A stretch of 64,000 nt of DNA, from positions 31,506,614 through 31,570,613 of the forward strand of contig OY743184.1 of the NCBI GenBank assembly GCA_963555705.1. The letters are read 5' to 3'. A model generated the notes under the pieces. The model was given only the letters and a program-made list of their open reading frames with translations, ran no database searches and was not told the DNA's origin. Position 1 is the first letter of the stretch. Every line of letters starts with the position of its first letter. Below, one piece after another: positions 33,333 to 44,905 of this stretch. The position numbers and the translations under genes were made by a program. The DNA comes from Ligustrum vulgare (taxonomy: Eukaryota; Streptophyta; Magnoliopsida; Lamiales; Oleaceae).

Positions 33333-33776
33333 TTGGATCTAGATTCAGTTCTTGGTATTTCTTGATTTTCTTGTCCTTGTGTTCTTCGTGCTAGTAAATT
33401 TTTCCTTTGATTGATTCATATAAAATTCCACAAAAATTCAATCTTGTTTCTTTTAATCAATTCTTATCCAAATTCAATTCTGTTTGTTACGTTGCACTTG
33501 TAGTTGAATTTCGGACTCAAAAAAAAAGAGTCCGAAAATTTCATATTTATCCCCGAATATTCCGGATTTGTCTCAATTTCCAAGTTTTCTTGTTCTTACT
33601 CGTGTCTATCGTGTCCTACCCTTGATTGAGTACTCAGATTGTTTTTTTTTGAAGTACTTGGAAGGGGGATTTTTGAGTGATACACGAGCGATATATTTTT
33701 GTGAGGAATTTTCTACTTATTTCTGTGAAGACTACCAGCAGCTTCATCAACGAGCCACAACAAACGACCGGAAGGT

Positions 33777-34731
33777 ATGAATAGGGTGAATAAGAATAAT
33801 GTAGGTGTGATGGAGACTTTACATGAGCAATTTGAAAAGTTGATGCCTAGGATGGATAGGCAGGAAGAAACTATTAATAAGTTGCGTAGGGAACAAACTC
33901 ATGTGGGTCCTAGAGCTAGGAGGGAAGATGGGAGAGATCATAGGGGGAGACATAATCAAAGGGTTGGATATGGGTTTGATGATGAAGAATTTGTGAGTGA
34001 AGGGAGAAGTATCCAATCATCTGTGGCTAGTGTAAGGAGGAGAAGGGGTAGAGGAGATAGGTATGAAAGGGCAAATAATAGAAGAGATCGTGGTGATCGG
34101 GATGAGGTAGATGATAATCTAGGTAAAATAAAAATGTCTATTCCACCTTTTCATGGGAGGAGTGATCCGGAGACTTACCTAGATTGGGAGAAGAAGGTAG
34201 AGTTGATGTTTGATTGCCACAATTATTCTGAAGGACAGAAGGTGAAGTTAGCGGTTGTTGAGTTCACCGATTATGCAATTAATTGTTGGGATCAGTTGGT
34301 GAAGGATCGAAGGAGGAATGGTGAGGGGCCGGTGGTTACATGGCGTGAGATGAAAATCATAATGAGGAAGAGGTTTGTCCCAAGCCACTATCATAGGGAT
34401 ATTTATCAAAGGTTGCAGGGGCTCACGCAAGGTTCTAGGAGTGTAGAGGAATATCATAGAGACATGGAGGTAGCCATGATTAGGGCCAACATGGTGGAGG
34501 ATCGGGAAGCTACAATGGCTAGATTTTTGAGTGGGTTGAACAGAGATATTGCCAACGTCATTGAGTTACAACATTATGTAGAATTGGAAGACATGGTGCA
34601 CATGGCAATGAAGGTGGAGAGACAATTAAGTCGAAAGGGGACATCTAAACACTCACCGGGAACTTACCCTACATCACAACCGAGGAAGGATCACAATGAT
34701 GAGCACGTCTCAAAGGGAAAGGAGGAACCTA
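33777..34731 (+). pseudogene. gag: Element B gag, first part
   Basis: The ATG at 33777 opens 318 codons. A basic, arginine-rich N-terminal part precedes the gag core IPPFHGRSDPETYLDWEKKV, MRKRFVPSHYHRDIYQRLQG and MARFLSGLNRDIANVIEL, strongly related to A gag. The frame is open and well preserved, and is cut by element H at 34731. Across the H insertion (TSD ACCTA) it continues in frame at 42453. Confidence 0.92.
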
Positions 34732-35025
34732 TGTAGCGACCAAGAATTTTTACGCGATTAATAATTATTTTAATAGAAAATCGTGTCGCTACTATTTCAC
34801 CCATTTTTATTAAGTTAACGCCGCGACGTATTCGTATAGCCAAGTCAAGAAATAGTCAAGATCGTTCGATTTTAAATTAAATTTCGAATTTCTAAAAAAT
34901 ATCTCCATTCTCTTGATTTAAAGTATATTAAGTCCAAGTACTTAATTCAATGTTATCCCAATATTTATTTATTTCCAAATTACTTTTATTATTGAAATTA
35001 AGAAAATATATGCAAGCATGAGAGG

Positions 35026-35385
35026 TTCCATTATATGTAATCATGAAGAGCATAGTATTTGTATAAATATGGAAAAGTATATGAATGGTTGATAAGATTC
35101 CATTATATGTAATCATGAAGAGCATAATATTTGTATAAATATGGAAAAGTATATGAATGGTTGATAAGACTCCATTATATGTAATCATGAAGAGCATAAT
35201 ATTTGTATAAATATGGAAAAGTATATGAATGGTTGATAAGACTCCATTATATGTAATCATGAAGAGCATAATATTTGTATAAATATGGAAAAGTATATGA
35301 ATGGTTGATAAGACTCCATTATATGTAATCATGAAGAGCATAATATTTGTATAAATATGGAAAAGTATATGAATGGTGCTTTACT
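35026..35385. repeat. 72-bp tandem array, five copies, H 5' LTR
   Basis: Copies start at 35026, 35098, 35170, 35242 and 35314. The same array is at 41011-41370 and, with more copies, near 62336-62900. Confidence 0.95.
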
Positions 35386-35586
35386 TTAAGAAAAGGATGT
35401 GTTAAAATTAATAGAATTGAATGATGATGTTTACATTATGCCAACTTTACACATCTATATAAATCAATCTCTTTTACACACAACTCTACACATATACACT
35501 TATTTCCAATCTCTTGACAAAATCCACAAGTAAGAGAAATTCAAGGTGGTCAAGAAAGTTTTGGTCCATTTACTACTACACTTCAT

Positions 35587-35945
35587 TTTAATCTTTTAAA
35601 AGGTAAGTATATCTTATGTTTTTATGAAAAGTAAGTATGTTTTTATGAAATGTAAGTATATCTTATGTTTTTATGAAAAGTAAGTATGTTTTTATGAAAT
35701 GTAAGTATATCTTATGTTTTTATGAAAAGTAAGTATGTTTTTATGAAATGTAAGTATATCTTATGTTTTTATGAAATGTAAGTATATCTTATGTTTTTAT
35801 GAAAAGTAAGTATGTTTTTATGAAAGGTAAATACACCTTATGTTTTTAAGAAAAGTAAGTATGTTTTTATGAAAAGTAAAATAGCTTATGTTTTTAAGAA
35901 AAGTAAGTATGTTTTTATGAAAAGTAAATATACCTTATGTTTTTA
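35587..35945 (+). repeat. 49-bp-type array with eleven GTAAGTAT motifs, H 5' LTR
   Basis: Alternating units of about 28 and 21 bases, each led by GTAAGTAT or GTAAATA followed by TTTTTATGAAA. It starts about 130 bases after the TATA box, so it should be transcribed. The first unit reads AAAAGGTAAGTATATC. Same at 41572-41930 and, longer, at 63126-63720. Confidence 0.92.
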
Positions 35946-36462
35946 CAAAAGTGTTTGGATCATTGCTATGAAATCAATCTCACAAGATTGCTATGGGTCC
36001 CATATGATATGTTTATGATTATGCTAAGGGGACCGGAGTTTAGTAGCGCTACACATAAGAATTCTTGCCATCTAAGTTCGGTAAAATTCTTGTGTTTCTC
36101 TATGTTTATGAGGATTTCGATCCTATCTTATGTTATGATGAAAATGATCCCTATGCTTTCAAAAGAAAATTATGCTTGGTATACTTACTGGGATTTTATA
36201 AATCTCACTCCACGATATTTATCATTTTCAGATAATTGAAGGTTCGAGGCGGTCAACATGGAAGTGGCAAAAGTGGTTAAGATTGATGAGATAATTATGT
36301 TGAACTTTATGTAAGAAAATTATGTTCTATTTTTATTCACAAATAAAATTATGGGATTCTAATTATTCTTTTGAATAATTTTACATTACTATTTAAGTCT
36401 CGATAATATGATATGAGTCACTTTTAGTGGCACTCGAATGGTCGAGAATTCGGGTCGTCACA

Positions 36463-39400
36463 GTTGGTATCAGAGAAAAAAAAGTTTTAAAAACGATTCT
36501 GTAGATTTTGAAATTTTATTTCTTAAAAAAAAAAAAAAAAAATCACTATTCACGTGAACAGTAAAACGACGTGCTATTCATGATGAATAGTGAACGAAAT
36601 CACTATTCATTATTAAAAAAAAAATCTGGGAAATTATTTTTCAAAGACATATTTTCAAAATTTTCTAGAGTTTAATTTCTTCTTTAATGTATTTGACCTT
36701 GAAATTTTAGTTGGGTTAATTATTTTATAAGATTTATGAGTTTAAAACAATGTAAAGATTTGCACATTTTTTTTTTACACATGTGATGAAATGAAAAGTT
36801 AGTCTATTGGCATGATTTTAAAAGCTTGCTTTATGATAAGAAAAGTTGAATTTTCACATGTCAAGTATGGTTATGATTTTGAAAAGCATGATGAAATTTG
36901 ATGTGCGAATTTCAAGGACAAAATTCATTTTAAGCAGGGGAGTTTGTAATGTCCTGAAAATTTTATGGAATATAATTAGTTAGTGATATGATGTTTATAT
37001 TGATGTCTTTGATAAATTTCTAGAAGTTCGGGGACTAAAGGAAAATAAGATTTGACGATAAATTTTATTTGGGTTAAGTTATTAATTATTGATGGGGAGA
37101 TAATTACTATATCGATATTGGATTTGTTTTGAAGACTGTGATTAATTAGGAATTATGATTCAAGAAAATGTTGATTTGGATACAACCACATTAAATTATT
37201 GTTGATTAAAGGAAAATAAGATTATATGAAATATTTTAACTCATCACTCTACTATGTCACTCTCCACGTATTGACTCCTCGAACCAGGTATGTTATATGC
37301 TTTGCAAGTCATTTACGATTTTATTAAGACATGTTAAGTATGAAATATTCATATGTTATGAATCTTTAAGTGAAATATACATGTTGAGTATGATATGAAT
37401 TGATAGAAGCCTGAATTTTAATTTATTCCTTTTAAGGTAGAATCATGAGACATAGAGGATATTGATATGAATTTTGGTTCATATTAAGCTTAGTAAGACT
37501 GACTAAATTAGAAAAATAAGTTGGTTCGTAACTTTTGCCAAAAATATATTGAATAATATATTACAAACAAAATTAATAATGAATTCGTACAATAATTTAT
37601 CCCTTTATCACTACCTTTGTGTAAAAACAAGGGAAAAACTGTGGATGGTTATTAGTACTTCCTCTTCAAGTTTCAATTTTCGGTTCAATAATTTATCCCT
37701 TTATCACTACCTTTGCTTAAAAGCAAGGAAAAACTGTGGATGATTATTGGTACCACTCTTCAAGTTTCAATTCTGAAAAAAAAAAAAAAAAATCAGAAAG
37801 AAAAGAAAAGAAAGAGAACGGGTATTGAGCATAATGGGAATAATATGACTTAAGAATGATTTTCAAATAATTGTTGTCCTCAAGTTTAGAAATGATGAAC
37901 CTTAAATGGACTTTGCAATTGATTTTAGACATGGCACTAAGTATGAGAAGTCAACAGAAATGATTAGAAATATGTTCAGATTATCTATCATTTAGATTTA
38001 ATGAGAAATAGCGAGCCAATTTTATGAAGTTATGATGAGATGTTGAGATTATAAGTGATATGATTTTATTGAGATTTTTATGAGAAGAATTATAGAATTA
38101 GAGATTTAAAGATTTGGTTATTAGTTATTGAGAGAAATTTATTATGAAGTTTGGCATTGAGAATAAATTTTGGGAATATGATTTGTGGTATATATTTATA
38201 AGTATGAATAGTCGTTTGAACCAATTAATGTATTGAAGGAAGTGAGATGTGATATTGGGAACTATGATTTGAAATTTCTATATTGAGGAATTATGAATTG
38301 ATTTTCTGGAAAATTTATGATGATATTGAAGTTTGATGAAATTGTGATCAAATGTACAATTATTTATTATTGTGAGTTATGAAGTATGCTTACGATTTGG
38401 ATAAGTCCAAATTTAAAAGGGAGACTCTACCTAGAATTTTATCATTTGGAATTAAGAGCATAATATGGTATGCAACGACTAAGGGAATTGAGGTTAGAAT
38501 TTCAAGTTCCTTTACACAAAGCGAGATTTTAGTAAGTGATAAGTTATAAGTTAAAAGATGAGTGAAGACAAGTATTATGGCATTATTGGGAAGAATCTTA
38601 ATTATTATTGGGAACTAATTGATCATTATTAAGGAATGATCACTTGTATTGGAGAATATTATAAATTATGAGGATAAGAGATAATACGGTTGATTATTTT
38701 GGAATTTGATCGGGAAGATATGTTAAAAATAAGCTGATGATATTATATTGATTTGTGAATAATATATTATTGGGTATACTACATAGAGAGAATATTCAGG
38801 TAATTGTTTTAAATTATTTTGGTGATAATTGGTGATAAGAAGCTTTAGAAATGACAAATTATTATGGTTTGATATGTTAAAGATTTATTGAAATTTGGAG
38901 AAAATTTTCATGGGTTTATAGAGAGTAGTGAAGAGACGTGATGTCATTTGGGTTCTTAAATAATGACTTAAGTATTTAGTAAATATTTCTTTATACAGAG
39001 TTTAAAGGTTATGCCAAGAGCTTACATGTTAGACCTTTGTGATAGTTAAGACGATCATTTACCGTTTGTTGAATTTACATGTAATATGATTATTGGGAAT
39101 AGTCAGTTATCATATTATGGTGAGATGTTTTAAAGAAGTAAAGATTTATTTTATAGTAAGAAATTTGGGAACATATGAGTTAATGTTTGGGATTATGTGA
39201 GATAATGATGATGGTCATAAGGTCATTTGAATACAAAAGATACAAGAGAAAATTATAAGGAATAATGTGATTTTCTTGGGTCGAGAATTTAAGGTGATGA
39301 TGTGTTGATATTATGGAATAAGTTGATCTTTCATGAATAAGTTATTGTTGTATATTGGTTCTAAATGGAATTCAAAGAATGATGAATCTCAGTCATGGAA

Positions 39401-40716
39401 AAAAATAAAAATAAATCAGGTTTACTAGTAATTTGAATGATCTAGTGATGTACGTTAAGTTTCATTTATGATACTAGAAGATCATGAGAGAATTTTTTTG
39501 ATGAAATTGATGAAAGAAAATTTTATCAGGTCATAGATTTTGTACAAGTATTGATGAAGTAATGCATTTGATCAGAGAAAGGCTTATGATTGATCATATC
39601 TTGAAATTTTGGAGATTGTTATTAATGGTATCTTGTTTAGAAAAATAAGAAATGAAATTTTATGTAATTGTCCTGGTGGATAGAATTGTGGAAAATAGGG
39701 ATAAGACTTCAAAATGATGACTTATTATGGAGTAGTGTGCAAGAAGAGTGACAATAGTAGAATCCAAGATTTATTAGTCTAAGAGATTAATATATAAGTG
39801 AGCATATTGACGTATAAGGTTTACGTGATAGGTATGATGATTATTATATTGAAATTTTAGAGATATTGATACGAATATTTGAGGTCACATGATACAATGA
39901 TAAGTGACAGGTTACATGAGTACTACAAGATATGATGAAATATTACATACGATTGGGAATTTTCATTTTGAGTCATAATATATGGATTTATTTAAAGATT
40001 TGGTGATGCAGTTTCGATTAATTGTTATCGGTTGTACTTTGAAGTGAGTAAATATTTTGGCTACAATAATGGAAAATCTGAAATGATCAGTTGTATGATT
40101 TTTAATTATGAGATTGTATATTTGGGTTAAGCAAACTTGATGAGAAATCCTATATGATTCACAGAAGTCTTATTAAATGGTGATAGACGTAATCAGAGTA
40201 TTGTTCATAAGTGTGACATGAATTGAAGTTTTGGGAGAACAGGAAATAAAATTTTGAACTTCAGATTTCGGAAATTAGTGAAGTTTCTTAAGTATGGGAA
40301 TATCATATCTGATACGTATGATGCTGTAAGTTAGTACCTTAGCTATCAGCTAGAATTGAGTATGTGATACCGAGTACATGATGTATGATTTAAAGTATGA
40401 ATTAAAGGATTTAAGTTTGAAATCTACAATTTTGAAAAGGAAGTTTCAGTCGAGCTTATATAAAGATTACGCTGGTAAATCTTTTCAGAAAGATTTTGTC
40501 TTATTATGAGGCACATATGTGCATAGTATAAAGAGAAAAAGTCCAGGTTCTTAAGAAAACAAAGAGATGCACTTAGTCAAAGTCCAGTGGGTTAGATATT
40601 ATAACAATGAGATTACTAAGAGAAAGAAAAAAGAAGAGATTCTGATTAAGAATTCAGAAATCATAAGATCAGGTAAGTTTAATTTCGAGGACGAAATTAT
40701 TTTAAGGGGGTAAGTT
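36463..40716 (+). pseudogene. Element H interior: eroded Tekay-type pol, no ORF
   Basis: The primer site TGGTATCAGAG is at 36465-36475. From there to 40716 no frame longer than about 65 codons is open. Traces remain: near 39045-39090 an integrase-like DDHLPFVEFTCN, preceded by RAYMLDL, and near 40560-40700 LVKVQW-like text followed by FEDEII-like codons, the normal end of Tekay pol. The polypurine tract AAGGGGG is at 40704-40710. The rest is AT-rich sequence with stops in every frame. Confidence 0.75.
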
Positions 40717-42447
40717 TGTAGCGACCAAGAATTTTTACGCGATTAATAATTATTTTAATAGAAAATCGTGTCGCTACTATTTCACCCATTTTTATTAAGT
40801 TAACGCCGCGACGTATTCGTATAGCCAAGTCAAGAAATAGTCAAGATCGTTCGATTTTAAATTAAATTTCGAATTTCTAAAAAATATCTCCATTCTCTTG
40901 ATTTAAAGTATATTAAGTCCAAGTACTTAATTCAATGTTATCCCAATATTTATTTATTTCCAAATTACTTTTATTATTGAAATTAAGAAAATATATGCAA
41001 GCATGAGAGGTTCCATTATATGTAATCATGAAGAGCATAGTATTTGTATAAATATGGAAAAGTATATGAATGGTTGATAAGATTCCATTATATGTAATCA
41101 TGAAGAGCATAATATTTGTATAAATATGGAAAAGTATATGAATGGTTGATAAGACTCCATTATATGTAATCATGAAGAGCATAATATTTGTATAAATATG
41201 GAAAAGTATATGAATGGTTGATAAGACTCCATTATATGTAATCATGAAGAGCATAATATTTGTATAAATATGGAAAAGTATATGAATGGTTGATAAGACT
41301 CCATTATATGTAATCATGAAGAGCATAATATTTGTATAAATATGGAAAAGTATATGAATGGTGCTTTACTTTAAGAAAAGGATGTGTTAAAATTAATAGA
41401 ATTGAATGATGATGTTTACATTATGCCAACTTTACACATCTATATAAATCAATCTCTTTTACACACAACTCTACACATATACACTTATTTCCAATCTCTT
41501 GACAAAATCCACAAGTAAGAGAAATTCAAGGTGGTCAAGAAAGTTTTGGTCCATTTACTACTACACTTCATTTTAATCTTTTAAAAGGTAAGTATATCTT
41601 ATGTTTTTATGAAAAGTAAGTATGTTTTTATGAAATGTAAGTATATCTTATGTTTTTATGAAAAGTAAGTATGTTTTTATGAAATGTAAGTATATCTTAT
41701 GTTTTTATGAAAAGTAAGTATGTTTTTATGAAATGTAAGTATATCTTATGTTTTTATGAAATGTAAGTATATCTTATGTTTTTATGAAAAGTAAGTATGT
41801 TTTTATGAAAGGTAAATACACCTTATGTTTTTAAGAAAAGTAAGTATGTTTTTATGAAAAGTAAAATAGCTTATGTTTTTAAGAAAAGTAAGTATGTTTT
41901 TATGAAAAGTAAATATACCTTATGTTTTTACAAAAGTGTTTGGATCATTGCTATGAAATCAATCTCACAAGATTGCTATGGGTCCCATATGATATGTTTA
42001 TGATTATGCTAAGGGGACCGGAGTTTAGTAGCGCTACACATAAGAATTCTTGCCATCTAAGTTCGGTAAAATTCTTGTGTTTCTCTATGTTTATGAGGAT
42101 TTCGATCCTATCTTATGTTATGATGAAAATGATCCCTATGCTTTCAAAAGAAAATTATGCTTGGTATACTTACTGGGATTTTATAAATCTCACTCCACGA
42201 TATTTATCATTTTCAGATAATTGAAGGTTCGAGGCGGTCAACATGGAAGTGGCAAAAGTGGTTAAGATTGATGAGATAATTATGTTGAACTTTATGTAAG
42301 AAAATTATGTTCTATTTTTATTCACAAATAAAATTATGGGATTCTAATTATTCTTTTGAATAATTTTACATTACTATTTAAGTCTCGATAATATGATATG
42401 AGTCACTTTTAGTGGCACTCGAATGGTCGAGAATTCGGGTCGTCACA
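40717..42447 (+). repeat. Element H 3' LTR
   Basis: 1731 bp. I found no difference from the 5' LTR by eye. ORFs here repeat exactly those of the 5' LTR. Confidence 0.96.
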
Positions 42448-42452
42448 ACCTA

Positions 42453-43553
42453 CAACTAAAAGTAAAAATATTTCTGAGTCTCAACCTACTAGGGATAGAA
42501 ATATTAAGTGCTTTAAGTGTTTGGGGTCGGGCCATATAGTATCACAGTGTCCAAATAAGAAAGTAATGCTTTTGCGTGAAAATGGTGAAATTAGTTCATA
42601 GGATGAATTTAAGGGAATGCCTAGGTTGCAGGATGCGGGGGCTAGCAGTAGCGATGACGAGGGGTTAACTTTTGCGGTGAAAGGGTCCCTTGTGAATAGA
42701 CGTGTCCTAAATTCTTGAACTAAGATGATTGAAATTGATGAACAGCGGGATAATCTTTTCCACACTAGGTGTTTGGCGGGGAAAAAGGTTTGTGGGATGG
42801 TAATTGATGGGGGAAGTTGTACTAATGTGGTTAGTACATTATTGGTGGAGAAGTTGGGATTGCCTAAGGTGAAACACCCCAGCCCCTATAAACTACAATG
42901 GTTAACCGACTCGGGAGAACTTAAAGTGAACAGGCAGCTTAATATTAAATTCACCATTGGGGGTTATAGAGATGAGGTTGTGTGTGATGTGGTCCCTATG
43001 CATGTTGGGCATATTTTGTTCGGAAGGCCATGGCAACATGATAGGAGAGTGGTGCATGATGGGTTTAAAAATCAATATTCTTTTGTGAAGGGTGGAAAAA
43101 GGATCACTCTTGCTCCGCTATCACCTAAAGAGGTCCAAGAGGACCAATTGAAAATAAAGAGCGAGTTTGAGGGAAAAAATAAGAGCGTTGAGTCCACGAC
43201 CTCAGAAAAAGGAGAGGGTGTGAAAGCTGAAAACAAGAGAGTTGAGGCCTCGACCTCAGAAAAAGGTGAGCTAGAGAGCGAGAGGAAAAAGAAAAGAGAG
43301 TCCACCATAAAAATGAGTTTATTTGCATTTGCTCACACGTCCCTCCCTAGTTTGGCTAATTCTGTTTTGTAGGTACAAAAATCAAATTACAAAACTAAGG
43401 CCAAAGGGAAAATTAATTGCCAGACAGAACAGAACCAAAAGATGATGAATAGCACAAAACATGAACAGCTCCCTCGAACCAAAGAGAGCAAGAGATACAT
43501 AAAGGAGAGGCCATATACAGATTCGAGGTCGAATCCTTTTCAAGAAAGGGGGG
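42453..43553 (+). pseudogene. Element B gag end, protease, tail
   Basis: The frame resumes with the CCHC knuckle CFKCLGSGHIVSQC. A TAG at about 42599 and a TGA at about 42717 interrupt. The protease has MVIDGGSCTNVVS and GHILFGRPWQHDRRV. A charged tail with TSEKGE repeats ends SLFAFAHTSLPSLANSVL and a TAG at 43370. After that the text of a shorter lysine-rich ORF ends in the pol-like DSRSNPFQERGDD, just before AAGAAAGGGGGG (polypurine tract, 43541-43552). Confidence 0.9.
43541..43553 (+). promoter_or_regulatory. Element B polypurine tract
   Basis: AAGAAAGGGGGGA directly before the 3' LTR, the second-strand primer of LTR elements. Confidence 0.85.
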
Positions 43554-44334
43554 ATGATATGATCCAAGATGGGAGACCAAAAGATAAATCAAGTTACCAT
43601 CGACGCAACATCAACCTAGGAGGGAAAACAAGCAAATTTCGTATTGGGTCCGAGTCGGAAATCCAACTGGGTCGAGCTATGTCAAAGGAACGAAAGGAGT
43701 TCCAGCTTGGAAGCCACGCGATCGTGTGGGGCCATGGAAGGTGCGAACGTAAGAAGGCGTCAAAAACTAAACAGGGAGTTTCATGCCTTACCACGCGATC
43801 GCGAGAGGTTAAACCACGTGATCGCGCGGTTTAAGTCAGATCAGATTTCGCGAATTTTTAATTTAATTTTCGATTTATTAATTATTACTTCTATTTTCGA
43901 ACCCTAGTGCGGCTAGGTCAGTTTTAGGCGTATTTTGACTTTATATGATGTTTTTCATTGAGAAAAAACACAACTTTGATATTATTGAATGAATGTGAGA
44001 ATTTTCTCTCTAGAAAAGGAGGATTCCTTTTTCTTGTTCTTGAAGAACAATCCATAGAACTTATCAAATATTTTCTTGAATATTTGTGGCGTTCCAATCA
44101 GAAACTTATCAAGGAGTTTGACATCCCTTGTGGCATTTCAAAAACCTCGGTTCTTCAATCCGTATCGTCAATCATTGCGTCGTGATTGTTGGGTCTAGGT
44201 CCTATCGTCAATTTTATCTTTTCAGTATTTTAATTCTTGTATTCTTGTGTTTTTCTGGCTAAATCTGGGTCTTTCCTATTATCGTTTCGTTTAATTCCGC
44301 ATTTTCGTCGTGTTCCCTTATTGGGATCGCGTCA
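43554..44334 (+). repeat. Element B 3' LTR
   Basis: 781 bp, TGATATGATCC to GGGATCGCGTCA. CGCGATCGCG-type palindromes start at about 43714, 43791 and 43814. Confidence 0.95.
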
Positions 44335-44339
44335 GCTTT

Positions 44340-44905
44340 ATGCTCTTGTTCGTGCCTTGGAGACATGGCAGCACTATCTGTAGCCAAAGGAATTCGTCAT
44401 GCACACTGACCACGAGTCACTGAAACACCTCAAGGAACAAGGTAAGCTAAACAAAAGACACTCCCGTTGGATGGAATTCATTGAGACTTTTCCCTATGTC
44501 ATCCTCTATAAGCAAGGTAAGGAGAATGTGGTAGCAGATGCCCTTTTTCGCAGGTACCTACTTCTAAACTCTTTAAATGCGAAGTTGCTTGGGTTCGAGT
44601 ATATAAAAGGTATGTATGTTGATGAACCTGATTTTTCCACTATTTACGCTTCATGTGAAAAGGGTGCAATTGATAAATTTTATAGGCATGATGGCTATTT
44701 ATTTAGATAAAGTAAACTTTGTGTGCCTAATTGTTCTATGCGTGAATTGCCAGTGCGTGAGGCTCATGGTGGGGGGTTAATGGGACACTTTGGTGTTATT
44801 AAGATGTTAGAAACATTACAAGAGCACTTTTATTGGCCTAAAATGAAAAGGGATGTTCACCATATTTGCGATAGGTGCATAACTTGTAAACAATCAAGTC
44901 TAGGG
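44340..44905 (+). pseudogene. pol: Element A RNase H end and integrase zinc domain
   Basis: It continues the frame cut at 32561: YALVRALETWQHYL, stop at 44381-44383, then [17 protein letters not shown] and [13 protein letters not shown] (RNase H end). After a TAA at 44708-44710, the integrase HHCC domain follows: REAHGGGLMGHFG, then FYWPKMKRDVHHICDRCITC. Element C then interrupts at 44906. Confidence 0.92.

Larger units (their letters stand above)
34732..36462 (+). repeat. Element H 5' LTR
   Basis: 1731 bp, TGTAGCGACC to GGGTCGTCACA. It contains a 72-bp tandem array, a TATA box CTATATAAAT at about 35455-35464 and an array of GTAAGTAT motifs. The minus-strand 24-residue repeat ORF is a chance frame of the 72-bp array. 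Confidence 0.96.
34732..42447 (+). mobile_element. Element H: non-autonomous LTR element with identical-looking LTRs, TSD ACCTA
   Basis: Flanked by ACCTA at 34727-34731 and 42448-42452. Total 7716 bp. Both LTRs are 1731 bp, and every repeat, ORF and marker I compared sits at the same offset (5985). The internal 4.25 kb has a primer site and a polypurine tract but no usable ORF, only eroded pol traces of Tekay type. It is the youngest datable insertion here and the deepest: H in B in A in F. Confidence 0.95.
32562..44334 (+). mobile_element. Element B: TGAT-class gag-protease-only element, TSD GCTTT
   Basis: It is flanked by GCTTT at 32557-32561 and 44335-44339 and inserted in RNase H of A. 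The LTRs begin TGATATGATCC and end GGGATCRCGTCA. It encodes only gag and protease, then runs straight into the last codons of a pol-like frame (DSRSNPFQERGDD) and the polypurine tract. RT, RNase H and integrase are absent. Element H is inserted in its gag. Without H it is about 4.05 kb. Confidence 0.95.

Noticed and set aside
34928..35341. Minus-strand ORF of 137 codons with a 24-residue repeat (also at 40913 and 62413)
   Set aside because: It is a by-product of the 72-bp tandem array, whose length is a multiple of three. It lies in LTR sequence, with no domain or start context.
35026..35385. Regular repeats that might suggest a CRISPR array
   Set aside because: The units are directly adjacent without unique spacers, in a plant LTR. 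It is a tandem repeat.
37549..37932. Short ORFs inside element H
   Set aside because: Below 65 codons, AT-rich, no motif. The region is eroded pol or non-coding filler.
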